Below, in pieces: positions 43,201 to 48,897 of a DNA stretch of 64,000 nucleotides (positions are counted from its first letter, which is position 1; the number at the start of each line of letters is the position of its first letter). A program made the position numbers and the translations under genes. The notes under the pieces were generated by a model. That model searched no databases and was not told the origin of the DNA. It worked only from the letters and a program-made list of their open reading frames with translations. Source of the stretch: Asterias rubens (taxonomy: Eukaryota > Echinodermata > Asteroidea > Forcipulatida > Asteriidae); assembly GCF_902459465.1 (NCBI RefSeq), contig NC_047063.1:14383343-14447342 (forward strand). The letters are read 5' to 3'.

Positions 43201-43921
43201 CCATACTAGCTTCAATAAAATACCAACCAATGAAAGGTGTGAAAACATATGACGTTGCTCCAATGTCGTGCATGCATAAGCACTGTTAATGGTGGACTGT
43301 CTCGCGCAACGTAAAACCAAAAATTAAAAAATTTCAACACACCATGAAGAAAGTGTTATTGTTAAAAAATTGGATAGATGATTTGAATTTTTTTTTTTAG
43401 TTTTTGATTGTGAACAATTTTCCTGTTATCCTACTAACAACACATGACACCAGGATACAGACTATACTACATACAGACGCGGTAGGGCAGAAAGGAAAGC
43501 CTGTCAAGTACAGATTGTCCCCAGGAAAGCTCTTATATGGACAATGATGGGCAGAAGGGGTGCTACTTCTAGAAACTATAAGGCTCCCCCGTGAGGGAGC
43601 CTTATACTTTATAGTTTCTAGAAGTAAAGCGGTGCAAGATCTGGAATTGAATATAATTTTTTTTTAAGGCATTAAGAAGGCTCAATCTCGAAATTGGGCG
43701 CTAAATCTGCTGATCCATGACTTGAACTTTGCTCAATCTTGTGATAAGGCAATGAGATTGAGCAAAATTCGGGAGAATGCGCAGAACATAACAATTCAAT
43801 TCAACTGGTTCACTCACTTTTTCCCAAGTCCCAACCAAGAGAAGTTGAGGAATTGAGCTACCATACTTGAGTTATTTGAAATAATGTACGTTAAACATAT
43901 ACTTACCAATACGCTTGCCAT
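13099..43921 (-). CDS. POC1: POC1 centriolar protein, complete gene of 12 coding exons
   Basis: POC1 is a centriole/basal-body WD40 protein needed for centriole stability and cilium formation. Joining 43921-43907, 41386-41302, 40294-40215, 39379-39288, 37905-37797, 37137-36959, 36772-36657, 36130-35997, 32097-32029, 31616-31374, 24461-24249 and 13203-13099 gives 1440 nt, one open frame of 479 residues with matching phases at each GT/AG junction. Residues 12 to about 300 form seven WD repeats, including [31 protein letters not shown] and [21 protein letters not shown] low-complexity linker (about 310-425) follows. The C-terminal POC1 motif is [18 protein letters not shown] joined to [16 protein letters not shown] (about 427-470), a coiled coil. 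The length matches POC1B (about 480) rather than POC1A (about 407), but invertebrates usually have one POC1. It is divergent from RPP14. Confidence 0.95.
13507..13605 (+). mobile_element. tRNA-derived SINE fragment, family 2
   Basis: GGTGGTCTAGTTGGTATGAC (box A-like), then GACACTGCTCTAGAATGGCA and GTCGTGGGTTCGG (box B-like). The tail blocks AACACACATAGGTG and GGTAACACCAAAAT match copies at 17908 and 61308. Confidence 0.6.
13840..13990. repeat. dispersed repeat of the 'TTTCATAGAGCTGCTTA' type
   Basis: CCCAATTTCATAGAGCTGCT also occurs in variant form at about 34430 and 52170. It contains a short inverted repeat (ACTGCTTAACAATTGCTAAG). Type unknown. Confidence 0.4.
13988..14306 (+). mobile_element. 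TTAA-bounded MITE, family A
   Basis: TTAAAGACACTGGTCACCTT at the left and TGTCCACTGCCTTTAA at the right, with the family interior (CACCCTTGTCACACAAAGTT, TTCTTTCTCGAAAACTACG, CAGAGGGAGCCATTTCT). Confidence 0.85.
16605..16905. repeat. three-copy tandem repeat, unit about 101 bp
   Basis: Units start ATGTAGCACATCACAGAC at 16605, 16706 and 16807, each ending CCATTGAGCAATAAACTA. They are nearly identical, differing mainly at ACAGACACTA/ACAGACGCTA and AAATAAAG/AAATGAAG. No function is visible. Confidence 0.85.
17908..18045 (+). mobile_element. tRNA-derived SINE fragment, family 2
   Basis: CTGGGTTCGAATCCCA (box B), then AGTAATATGCCTGTGACAGG, AAAGTACCGAGTATACAG and AACACACATCGGGTTATGGG, shared in order with 61308-61480. 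Confidence 0.65.
18110..18290 (+). mobile_element. tRNA-derived SINE fragment, family 1
   Basis: GGTTGAGAGCACAGG, TGTTTCTGATCAGCAGAG, GGGTTCAAGCCCCGG (box B) and GACACTTGTGTCCTTAAGCA follow the order of the 7049 and 38009 copies. Confidence 0.6.
20091..20295 (+). mobile_element. tRNA-derived SINE fragment, family 1 variant
   Basis: GCAGCGAAGTGGTTTAGTGC (box A-like), GCGGGTTAGAATCCCGGTC (box B-like), then TGACAATTGTGTCCGTGAGC and AAGGCACTTAACTATAATTG. Reverse-strand relatives lie at 48741 and 49900. Confidence 0.6.
20909..21218 (+). mobile_element. TTAA-bounded MITE, family A
   Basis: TTAAAGGCAGCGGACACTAT to AGTGACCAGTGCCTTTAA. The interior has the family hairpin GATTTCGAGACCTC / GAGGTCTCGAAATC. 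Confidence 0.88.
22854..23207. mobile_element. inverted-repeat element, family G
   Basis: TTAAAGATGCTATGTCAGAT at the left and ATCTGACATAGCATCGTAA at the right, extended inward by TTTTTGGCC / GGGCAAAAA. The right TTAA has decayed to GTAA. Confidence 0.75.
23271..23402. repeat. 132-bp foldback repeat
   Basis: Arms ACAATTGTTGCACGCTGTGA and TCACAGCTTGCAACAATTGT are inverted, extended by GGGTCCATGGGTTTTGTAC / GTACAAAACGCCATGGATCC. Non-coding; probably a small foldback element. Confidence 0.6.
23939..24095 (+). repeat. direct duplication of about 55 bp, two copies
   Basis: ACAGGCTACCTCTTAGACAA through CCAGACCTTCTCC occurs at 23939-23998 and again at 24042-24095, with one substitution (ATGATT / ATGTTT). 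Confidence 0.8.
24249..24461 (-). CDS. POC1: POC1 coding exon 11 (residues 375-445)
   Basis: Encodes a linker and then [18 protein letters not shown], the first half of the POC1 domain. Acceptor TTGCAG|CATAAT, donor CTCAG... the exon ends CCAG|GTGAGT in phase 0. Confidence 0.92.
25213..25472. repeat. long near-perfect inverted repeat, arms about 125 bp
   Basis: The centre is CAAACATATATGTTTG near 25342. The arms match base for base over most of their length (for example CTGGACCCAGTATCATAATG in the right arm) and end in a poly-C run on the left and a poly-G run on the right. Both strands therefore give the same first 30-odd residues of a meaningless open frame. Confidence 0.9.
25970..27022 (+). 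repeat. diverged repeat pair (25970-26032 and 26966-27022)
   Basis: Both copies carry GGCCACA, then CAACAC, then GGGCAGTGGCACATGT or GGGTAGTGGCACATGT, followed by GCTCATA. About 60 bp each, same orientation. Confidence 0.5.
28221..28438. mobile_element. inverted-repeat element with TTAGGG ends
   Basis: TTTAGGGCCTTGTCACTTGA at the left and TGTGTGACATGACCCTAA at the right, with inner GGCAACTTTTG and AAATTGCC. About 218 bp, non-coding. Confidence 0.6.
28534..28701. mobile_element. 168-bp inverted-repeat element
   Basis: Ends are ATAAGGTTTATCGCGATTC and GCTATTCGCGATAAACCTTAT-type sequence (core TCGCGATAAACCTTAT), terminal inverted repeats of about 18 bp. Higher GC than its surroundings. Confidence 0.7.
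29842..30204. mobile_element. TTAA-bounded MITE, family E
   Basis: Starts TTAAAGGATTTGGGTACC and ends with TTTAA after CATAGACCC. A long internal inverted repeat centres on TCGTCTCATGAGACGA, with arms including ACAATGTCATGA and TCATGACATTGTTTTAC. It matches 61742-62097. Confidence 0.8.
30631..30822 (+). mobile_element. CTATTGACCC-ended element, copy 1
   Basis: TATTGACCCCTTGCACGCAC at the left and TTTAGTCAATAG at the right. The body has GGCGACTGTGCCACGCTCAC, GAGGGTCAATAGG and GATGACGACGTCACG. Other copies are at 37534 and 58352. Confidence 0.8.
30912..31266 (+). mobile_element. MITE, family A, right end decayed
   Basis: TTAAAGGCAGTGGACACTAT at the left. The right end reads TTACCGATAATGTCCACACA without TTAA. 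It lies just downstream of POC1 exon 10. Confidence 0.82.
31374..31616 (-). CDS. POC1: POC1 coding exon 10 (residues 294-374)
   Basis: [16 protein letters not shown] closes WD repeat 7. A His/Pro/Ser-rich linker follows, ending ALFTEQK. Acceptor TTCCAG|GTGATG, donor AAAA|GTAAGT. Confidence 0.9.
32029..32097 (-). CDS. POC1: POC1 coding exon 9 (residues 271-293)
   Basis: Encodes [20 protein letters not shown] then DEQ (WD repeat 7). Acceptor TTTCAG|GGTCCG, donor GAGCAG|GTACAA. Confidence 0.93.
32288..32655. mobile_element. TTAA-bounded MITE, family F
   Basis: TTAAAGGAGCGTTACAGAAT at the left and ATTCTGTAATGTTCCTTAA at the right, with inner TGGTAAG and AACCA. 368 bp, in POC1 intron 8. Confidence 0.8.
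33165..33275 (-). mobile_element. SINE family 1 fragment, reverse orientation
   Basis: CCCATCTGAAGGACCAAGG, then AGGATTCTAACCCACACTCT and GCTGACCAGATACATCA are the complement of the box-B region and body of the 38009 copy. Confidence 0.5.
33464..33844 (+). mobile_element. TTAA-bounded MITE, family B ends on a family A interior
   Basis: The ends are TTAAAGGGAAGGTACACGTT and GTGTACCTTCCCTTTAA, unlike family A. The interior has family A blocks: TGTCAAAGACCAGTCTTCTC, TTGGTGTATCCCAACATA, GAAAATTTGAGCTAAATTGG and CAGAGGGAGCCATTTCTCAC. An extra hairpin (AAAAGACTTCTGGC / GAAGTCTTTT) sits in the middle. Confidence 0.85.
33866..34358 (-). pseudogene. non-LTR retrotransposon 3' end (RT C-terminus and tail)
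   Basis: On the minus strand, about 65 codons end at the stop complementary to 34156-34158. They include [34 protein letters not shown] and DNYHD. The GPKxWNSL...FKxxLK pattern is the usual C-terminus of LINE ORF2. A roughly 290-nt 3' region ends in about four CTGAA units at 33866-33885, the kind of short tandem tail seen in CR1/L2-like elements. It is a 5'-truncated copy inside POC1 intron 8. Confidence 0.75.
34573..34879 (+). mobile_element. MITE, family A, damaged right end
   Basis: TTAAGACACTGGACACTATT at the left. The interior hairpin and TTCTTTCTCAAAAACTACGT are present. The right end is shortened to CAGCTGCCTTTAA. Confidence 0.8.
35539..35930 (-). mobile_element. MITE, family A, reverse orientation
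   Basis: The right end reads AGTGTCCAGTGTCTTTAA. The left end (TTTACAGGCAGTGGATACTA) is slightly decayed. The interior is the complement of the other family A copies. It ends about 70 bp before POC1 exon 8. Confidence 0.82.
35997..36130 (-). CDS. POC1: POC1 coding exon 8 (residues 226-270)
   Basis: Encodes [20 protein letters not shown] then [20 protein letters not shown] and LHGHQ (WD repeat 6). Donor CATCAG|GTAAAT, phase 0. Confidence 0.94.
36657..36772 (-). CDS. POC1: POC1 coding exon 7 (residues 187-226)
   Basis: Encodes [18 protein letters not shown] then [20 protein letters not shown] (WD repeat 5). Acceptor CTACAG|CTTTGT, donor CAAG|GTGAAT. Confidence 0.94.
36959..37137 (-). CDS. POC1: POC1 coding exon 6 (residues 128-187)
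   Basis: Encodes [20 protein letters not shown] through FFEHGG: the end of WD repeat 3, all of repeat 4 ([20 protein letters not shown]) and the start of repeat 5. Donor GGAGG|GTAAGT, phase 2. Confidence 0.95.
37220..37530. mobile_element. degenerate MITE, family C
   Basis: Same order of blocks as 47630-47988: TCGAAATTACACGGTTTTCC, a central inverted pair (CGCCATTTTGTGGAGTC and ACAAAAATGGTCGACC), GTGTGGATCATTATATTCTA and TTTTTATAGACCAACTTG, ending CCAAGGCAGACCCTTAA. The left terminus is unrecognisable. Confidence 0.6.
37534..37725 (-). mobile_element. CTATTGACCC-ended element, copy 2
   Basis: ATTGACCCAATTCACCTGAC at the left and CGTGCAAGGGGTCAATAG at the right: the reverse complement of copies at 30631 and 58352. 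It keeps TGACGTCA near its left end and abuts the family C remnant. Confidence 0.8.
37797..37905 (-). CDS. POC1: POC1 coding exon 5 (residues 91-127)
   Basis: Encodes [19 protein letters not shown] and SSDDKTVK (WD repeat 3). Acceptor ATACAG|TAAAGG, donor AAG|GTATGT. Confidence 0.93.
38009..38403 (+). mobile_element. tRNA-derived SINE, family 1, best-preserved copy
   Basis: TGTCGTGGCCGAGCGATTAA resembles the 5' end and box A of a tRNA-Leu/Ser. Box B GGTTCGAGTCC is at 38072-38082, followed by CCAGCTGTGACA. The roughly 300-nt body matches 7049-7422 and ends in a TTA repeat. Confidence 0.82.
38884..38975 (-). repeat. repeat with a histone-type stem-loop (copy 3)
   Basis: The minus strand contains CTGATCGAAACGTCGAG, then about 13 nt, then GGTTCTTTTCAGAACC (38896-38911) followed by ACCCC. 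This is the same order of motifs as at 59457-59747. No histone gene is adjacent. Confidence 0.6.
39107..39264. mobile_element. short inverted-repeat element (CGATTTCACAAA ends)
   Basis: GTCGATTTCACAAAACTCTT at the left and ACTCTTTGTGAAATAGACC at the right, with inner TCCTAACTTAAGAC and TCGTAAGTTACTCATCC blocks that also pair. It lies directly upstream of POC1 exon 4. A fragment of its end recurs at 63648. Confidence 0.6.
39288..39379 (-). CDS. POC1: POC1 coding exon 4 (residues 61-91)
   Basis: Encodes [20 protein letters not shown] then [10 protein letters not shown] (WD repeat 2). Of two possible donors, GT|GTGAGT is chosen because exon 5 begins in phase 2. Confidence 0.92.
39565..39642 (-). 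mobile_element. SINE family 2 tail fragment, reverse orientation
   Basis: ATTAATTTTGGTTTTTACCC, then CCGATCGTGTGTTAGCACTG, is the complement of the family 2 3' tail seen at 61400-61475. Confidence 0.45.
40125..40170 (+). repeat. short tandem array of a CATTGCGCACTG-type unit
   Basis: Successive CATTGCGCACTGTG, CATTGCCCACTGTG and CATTGCGCACTGCG units, period 14 bp, in a POC1 intron close to exon 3. Confidence 0.7.
40215..40294 (-). CDS. POC1: POC1 coding exon 3 (residues 34-60)
   Basis: Encodes [17 protein letters not shown], the end of WD repeat 1, and RFVGHK, the start of repeat 2. Donor CACAAG|GTATGT, phase 0. Confidence 0.93.
41302..41386 (-). CDS. POC1: POC1 coding exon 2 (residues 6-34)
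   Basis: The acceptor is ATACAG|GAGGAT. Encodes [20 protein letters not shown] and the start of WD repeat 1. It ends TTGG|GTAAGT in phase 1. Confidence 0.93.
42176..42383. mobile_element. inverted-repeat element with GGGCCC ends
   Basis: GGGCCCAATTCCATGGCTCT at the left and AGAGCCATGAAATTGGGCCC at the right. It is the longer relative of 8145-8256. Confidence 0.7.
43564..43626. repeat. 63-bp palindrome, copy 1
   Basis: TACTTCTAGAAACTATAAGG and its complement at the right end enclose CTCCCCCGTGAGGGAG. It contains an extra ACTTTAT in the right arm. It lies about 280 bp inside POC1 intron 1. Confidence 0.85.
43907..43921 (-). CDS. POC1: POC1 coding exon 1 (residues 1-5)
   Basis: Encodes MASVL. 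The start sits in a strong context (GTCACCATGG). The donor is TTG|GTAAGT in phase 0. It is short but fixed by the frame of exon 2. Confidence 0.8.
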
Positions 43922-44415
43922 GGTGACTGATAAAGACAGTTTTGAAAAATCAAAGCAAACAAACAAGCGGACAAAATTTGTTGCTGTTGTTAACTTTTCG
44001 TCGTGCGGTGATGTTTGCGAGCGAGCTGCCACTTTCAAATTGCCGTGCGCCCTCTTTTTAGTCGTACATGCTCAACAAGGACACAATAAAAAGAAGTACT
44101 TGGTGTTTACCTTCCCACCTTCCCCGCACCTACCTTTGTTTATTTTCTTTACTTTTTGTTTAAGTTAATGACATGTAACAACAAAAGTTTATTTAAAAAA
44201 AATTGTCAGAGAAGTTTTTTTTTAGCGAGAGAGGTTCTTGACCCCATTTAACTTTAACTTCAACTACACGTCTGAAAACACAATAAGTTGATCAAAATCA
44301 AAATGTCTGCGCCCATGAGATGTTGTTTCGACATGTGGTGTGGGGCTTGTTCTGAGATTTGTAATTAAAATATAATTGTAATGCAAAGGCAAGTGTATCT
44401 AATCACTTAACCATA
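43922..44415. promoter_or_regulatory. shared divergent promoter of POC1 and RPP14
   Basis: The two start codons are 494 bp apart and face away from each other, so both 5' UTRs and promoters must lie here unless unseen 5' exons exist. The part at about 43990-44060 is richer in CpG (TCGTCGTGCGGTG, GCGAGCGAG, GCCGTGCGCC) than its surroundings. No clear TATA box is seen. Confidence 0.6.
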
Positions 44416-44480
44416 ATGACGCTGTTTCAGAGAACTGTTAGTAAAGGCAGCGCCGAATACTTCTACTTGAAAGTGGCAAT
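44416..44480 (+). CDS. RPP14: RPP14 coding exon 1
   Basis: MTLFQRTVSKGSAEYFYLKV then A and two bases of the next codon. Donor GCAAT|GTGAGT. Confidence 0.88.
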
Positions 44481-45404
44481 GTGAGTAATTAAATGAAACT
44501 TTAAGATATTTTATAAATTAAACAAGTTTATTTAATTTTAAAAAGTCAAGCATGTCATTGTCATTTGTCAACAAGTAATTTAAAACTAGTTAGTTTTTGT
44601 TTGTTTACTTCTTTACGTAGTCTGTTAGTTTAGTTAGTAAGCTAAAAGTTAGTTTTTCTTATGTCAGTTTTAGTAACTTCATTTTTCAATTTGAAGTTTA
44701 ACTTTTAGCGTCATTTATCATACTTATACTATCTAACTGCATCAACAATCAAGCACCCTTGGCCTTACGTCCTCACTTAAGGATTCTGCCGAGTATCAAC
44801 GGAAATGTAAACGTAAACTAAATAGGCACAACTTTTAAAGGATGATTGTAACTTTGTTCTGATTTGAGGACCAGAAAGGGCTCTGGTCACCGCAACAAAT
44901 AACTAGCACTTTAGATGCTTTTGTTTTGATTTATGTTGGTTACATTTATTAAATAACTGAACTGAACTGAACTGTATCAAAGTTACAAGCTGTACTTGAT
45001 CAGTGTACTTCTAGAAACTATAAGGCTCCCCCGTGAGCTCACGGGGGAGCCTTATAGTTTCTAGAAGTAGCCCTAGTGGTAAGAGTAAGACGCCGGGTTT
45101 CTGTGACTGACACAGAGACTGGAAAGTGCTACTAACCACTAACTAAGACTAACTAGAGGGCTATATATTCAATGTATAGACCAATCCGACGAAACAAAAT
45201 TGGAAGCGCCCTCTATTGAAAATTACCAACTGCTGTGTCTTTTTGTGCACAATCTTGGCATTGAAGACATCACAGCAAATGGTGCGCGGTGCTCAACACT
45301 TGCGCGCCTGGTGTGCATCAGATTGGTCTATTGGCCCAAGATGAAAGAATAGGGCAAGTTATGCATGATACATGATACAAAAATAAAGCATCTGATGGTG
45401 AAGT

Positions 45405-45441
<37 letters not shown>

Positions 45442-48400
45442 GACTTGTTATGCGCACGTATCCACCCTGCTGGGTGTTCAAGGTGCAGAACTTCCTATCA
45501 AACTCGGTTGACAAGCAAGTTAAGAAAGATGCAAGTTCAGTGCTGAGATCTTTTTGTTAAAGTATACTTTTTTTCTCTTTCAAAAATAACAGAGAATTTG
45601 TTGACTCAGGAATCAGCACAGACAGTTTGACGTTCAAGTTAGTCGTGACAAAGGCTCTGAAAGAGTTATTTGGTGATGCTGGTGCTGCCATTCCTGTGGA
45701 TGTTCTTGGTTTCTGGGACCAGACAATGGAGGCCATATTACGGGTACCAGGAAGGTAAACAGGGTGTTCCCTTAACTTTTTTTAAACATTAGCCAGTGGG
45801 ACCAGTGATCTTGTTGTTTCTAAAAGTAGTCTGTAAACTTTTTCACTCGTCCATGTTTCATATAAAAGTGGAACTTTGCAAAATTATGCGGATTGAAAGG
45901 CAAAACTATTAAGAAAAACAATTAAATACTCTGGATGGTAATTGTCAAAAACCAGTCTTCTCACTTGATGTATCTCAACATATATGCACAAAATAACAAT
46001 CCTATGAAAATCAAAACTGGATTGGTCATCAAAGTTGCGAGAATAATAATGAAAGAAAAAACACCCTTGTCACACGAATTTGTGCACTTCAGATGCTTGA
46101 TTTTAGGACCTCAAATCTAATTCTGAGGTCTTGAAATCAAATTCAAATATTTGTGTGGGTCATAAACAAAGTATGAACTTGCCTATAAGTGGCTCATATG
46201 TACTCTTTTGCATTTTAAAATGATCTACCACAACCCTAGAGCAACCAACCATATACAATGTTTGGTTTTGTTGTTTTTGATTCTTGTAGATCCGTTGTGA
46301 AACTATGGAGTGCCTTGACTCTTCTTAGTGAGTGTGGTGGAGAGGAATGTGCCATCAGAGTTAAGCAGGTATGTAATATGCATGATATTTGTCCTACTTA
46401 AATCTAAATTCCAATTTTTGGCCCCTAGAAATGTCTGCAACACTGATATTGAAATAGCCTGAGAAGTCTGTAAAAGCCTCGTAGGTCAGAGTTTGTACTC
46501 AATCAACAATATTGTCCTACTTTACTCCAAGAGCCAAATGTCATGCCTGTATGTAAGATTGAAGAACCAAAACAGAACCACATATCAATTTGGTCAGGTT
46601 TCTTTTTGAGGTTGTCCAAAGTTATTACCACTTTAAAATTTCTAGTAATAATCGACAAGAAAAACTGACTGGGTAAATTTTAAAATAATTTTGTGTGGAA
46701 CAAAGGAAAACTAACTAGAGTGCAAACTCTAGATTAGCAAAAATGAAAAAATTAATCTAATTTTAACCCAAAAGAAGCCAGACTAGACTAGCCCTCCCAA
46801 TCTTAGGGCTTTTTCTAAACATCAAATTCAGTTAAGTTTTTGGGCTCTGTTTGATGTAGCCTTTAGTCAAGGCACACGCGGCACCCCCAGATGTCAAGCC
46901 CGCCCCCCAGATATCACGCACGAAAAAAGACCATGCAGCACGAGCGCCTTTAGCAACTCGTTTTGGTGCCTTTTGTTTTTGCCACAGATTTCGGTGGGAG
47001 AAATGTAATGCATAACGCATGAGCGTTATGAGTTGTTGGCCAATAAGAAGACACAATTGCCATAAATCACAAGCTGCATGCAAGCCCCATTACACACACA
47101 CATAATCGTCACGTAAAAAGTCACGTGCTGAGGGCAGCACACAGAAGGTGCATATATGAATAACTGATTAGATAACCTCGTTGCTAAAGGCGCTTCGCGG
47201 CTTCGCCGCTCGCGCTGGTCTTTTTTCGTGCGTGACATCTGAGGGTGACGCCGCAGCTTCCGCCTTAATGAAAGGCTATGTTTGATGTTGAAAAACAACT
47301 GTGCAAAGTAGACACTGCTCCAGATTCGATGACGGAGCCAGAGCCCAAGCTGAGGTTTGGAGAAAGTTTGGTAACAATGGTTTGAACAGGAGGCATCAGA
47401 TGTCTACAGTACAACCGCTGGGGAAACATTGACAACTTAAATAAGGTCTCATTAGATCATTAGTAAACCTCATCAGTTTATTTATTTTAAAAAAATAAAG
47501 TACAAGAATCATAAAATCCAAGAGAAAGTTTTCAACAATCTTGGTTAACAAAAGCTGACATGTAATGTTATAAAAATTGAGTTGTTTCACATTTTCACTG
47601 AAGTTCAGTAATTATGAAACACGTATGTTTTAAAGGAACACGTTGCCTTGGATCTGTCGAGTTGGTCTTTGAAAAGTGTGTGTAACCGTTTGTTATAAAA
47701 TGCATATGGGTAGAAAGATGTTGTCAAAGTAAAATACCATGATCCACACAAACAGGCCTCGAAATTGGACGGTTTTCCTCCTAACCTCGTCGACTAACAT
47801 GGTCGGCCATTTATGGGAGTAAAACTTTTGACTCCAATAAATGGCGGACCGGGTTAGTTCGCAAAGTAAAAGGAAAACCACGAAATTTCAAGGTAAATTC
47901 GTGTGGATCATTGTACTCTACTTTTAAAACGGTTACAAAAGCTTTTTATAGACCAACTCATCCGATCCAAGGCAACGTGTTCCCTTAAAAAGGGTCTGTA
48001 TACATTTGGTTATGACTCTGAACATTAATGGTAATAACAACTTTATGAAGTACAACGGCTTTGGATAGCATTTTGAGAAACTGTTCACTTTGAAGTACTG
48101 CGATTATGAAAAAATATATATCACTTCTTATCCCCCCAATTTGAATCCGAGATCCGTCAATGACAGTAACTTTCTGAAATTGTGTCATCAAATTGCAGAT
48201 GATTCTTCCTGCATGGACATAACCGCTCCAGATTCTCGGCAATATCTCAAAAAAAGTCTACTGCATTTTGAAATGAACTACAAACGTATTTAGATTGAAA
48301 CAAACAGTATGGGTTTCAATTACCAAACATATACAATCCCTTTAAAAATGTTCACCTTTTAAGTTGCATATAAAATGACAGAGAACTAGATGTGTGAGGT

Positions 48401-48521
48401 AGTTCCACAAACAAATTTAATTATTGTATGAAACAAAAATGATTGACATTCACAGGTATCACCACATCTGATGTCATTAGCTGTGAATAGCAGACAGTTT
48501 TATCAGAATCTACCAAGCTGA
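44416..48521 (+). CDS. RPP14: RPP14, ribonuclease P/MRP protein subunit, complete gene of 4 exons
   Basis: RPP14 is a small nuclear protein subunit of RNase P and RNase MRP, which process tRNA 5' ends and rRNA precursors. Joining 44416-44480, 45593-45754, 46290-46368 and 48456-48521 gives 372 nt, one frame of 123 residues (human RPP14 has 124). Diagnostic stretches are YFYLKVAIEF (about 15-24), VVTKALKELFGDAGAAIPVD (about 39-58), VKLWSALTLLSECGGEECAI and RVKQVSPHLMSLAVNSRQF near the end, matching the POP5/RPP14 family on the RPP14 side. All junctions are GT/AG with consistent phases (2, 2, 0). ATG has A at -3. It is head-to-head with POC1. No HTD2 reading frame, which shares the vertebrate RPP14 mRNA, is found downstream. 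Confidence 0.94.
44870..44978 (+). mobile_element. probable non-LTR retrotransposon 3' tail
   Basis: AT-rich sequence ending in ACTGAACTGAACTGAACTG, the same pentamer type of tail as the LINE fragment at 33866. No coding part is recognised. Confidence 0.45.
45006..45069. repeat. 64-bp perfect palindrome, copy 2
   Basis: TACTTCTAGAAACTATAAGG followed by CTCCCCCGTGAG and the exact complement of both, with no loop (centre GAG|CTC). Same sequence as 43564-43626. Confidence 0.92.
45175..45331. mobile_element. small inverted-repeat element
   Basis: TATAGACCAATCCGACG at the left and CATCAGATTGGTCTA at the right. The GC-rich interior includes GGAAGCGCCCTCTATTG and TTGCGCGCCTGG. Confidence 0.55.
45408..45441 (+). 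repeat. TAA microsatellite
   Basis: About eleven uninterrupted TAA units in RPP14 intron 1. Confidence 0.95.
45593..45754 (+). CDS. RPP14: RPP14 coding exon 2
   Basis: EFVDSGISTDSLTFKLVVTK, ALKELFGDAGAAIPVDVLGF and WDQTMEAILRVPG. Acceptor ATAACAG|AGAATT; the alternative two bases on would give an immediate stop. Donor GGAAG|GTAAAC. Confidence 0.93.
45922..46150 (+). mobile_element. truncated MITE, family A
   Basis: Begins near TTAAATACTCTGGATGGTAA and keeps TGTATCTCAACATATATGCA, ACCCTTGTCACACGAATTTG and half of the GAGGTCTTGAAATC hairpin. The right third is missing. Confidence 0.75.
46290..46368 (+). CDS. RPP14: RPP14 coding exon 3
   Basis: RSVVKLWSALTLLSECGGEE then CAIRVKQ. Acceptor CTTGTAG|ATCCGT, donor AAGCAG|GTATGT. 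Confidence 0.94.
46845..47290. mobile_element. GC-rich foldback element
   Basis: The left arm (CACGCACGAAAAAAGACCAT, GAGCGCCTTTAGCAACTCG) is the imperfect complement of the right arm (GTTGCTAAAGGCGCTTCGCG, GGTCTTTTTTCGTGCGTGAC). The arms span about 46850-46965 and 47175-47280. It is markedly more CpG-rich than the intron around it and non-coding. Confidence 0.6.
47630..47988. mobile_element. TTAA-bounded MITE, family C
   Basis: TTAAAGGAACACGTTGCCTT at the left and AAGGCAACGTGTTCCCTTAA at the right, extending inward by GGATC / GATCC. A central hairpin uses CGGCCATTTATGGGAGT and ACTCCAATAAATGGCGG. Confidence 0.88.
47985..48345. mobile_element. TTAA-bounded MITE, family D
   Basis: TTAAAAAGGGTCTGTATACA at the left and ATATACAATCCCTTTAA at the right, with inner TTTGGTTA and TACCAAA. 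Its left TTAA is the right TTAA of the family C element. A partial relative is at 57536. Confidence 0.82.
48456..48521 (+). CDS. RPP14: RPP14 coding exon 4 and stop
   Basis: VSPHLMSLAVNSRQFYQNLP then S and TGA. Acceptor TTCACAG|GTATCA. Confidence 0.92.
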   Translation, partial: VSPHLMSLAVNSRQFYQNLPS

Positions 48522-48557
48522 TACCCTGAACAGGTAAAATGCGTAAACCCTTCGTAT

Positions 48558-48563
48558 AATAAA
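48558..48563 (+). terminator. candidate RPP14 polyadenylation signal
   Basis: AATAAA 37 nt after the stop codon; a second AATAAA is at 48637-48642. Either is plausible. No transcript evidence. Confidence 0.35.
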
Positions 48564-48740
48564 AATAGTTCTTCTATGGCGCATTTCACATTAAAGGTAT
48601 CAATGCGCTTTACATTAGTGCCCTGGTCATTAGACCAATAAAATTCCTCAGCTTTCTCAGCTCCCTGGGGAGTAAACAGGCCTGGGCAACCACAGCGCTC
48701 CAAAGGCTTTGGCAAACACAATACCGACCACTACCCTCGA

Positions 48741-48897
48741 AGGTACACATTTATACCCAGGGGTGAAGAGAAGCAATACTAGTAAAGCATCTTGCTCAAG
48801 GACACAAGTGCCATGACCGGGATTCAAACCCACACTCTGATGACTTAACCACCAGAACTTGAATTTGATGCTCTAAACCACTCAGCCATTACACCCT
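48741..48897 (-). mobile_element. tRNA-derived SINE, reverse orientation
   Basis: CAGGGGTGAAGAGAAGCAAT, CTTGCTCAAGGACACAAGTG, GACCGGGATTCAAACCCACA (box B complement) and AAACCACTCAGCCATTACAC (box A complement). Confidence 0.7.

Larger units (their letters stand above)
31617..43906 (-). other. POC1 introns 1-9
   Basis: Introns between the exons listed separately. The larger ones are 41387-43906, 32098-35996, 37906-39287 and 40295-41301. They contain MITEs, SINEs and a non-LTR retrotransposon 3' fragment, listed individually. No other gene is recognised. Confidence 0.8.
44481..48455 (+). other. RPP14 introns
   Basis: Intron 1 (44481-45592) holds a retrotransposon-like tail, a perfect palindrome, a small inverted-repeat element and a TAA microsatellite. 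Intron 2 (45755-46289) holds a truncated family A MITE. Intron 3 (46369-48455) holds a GC-rich foldback element and two abutting MITEs. No other gene is seen. Confidence 0.85.
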
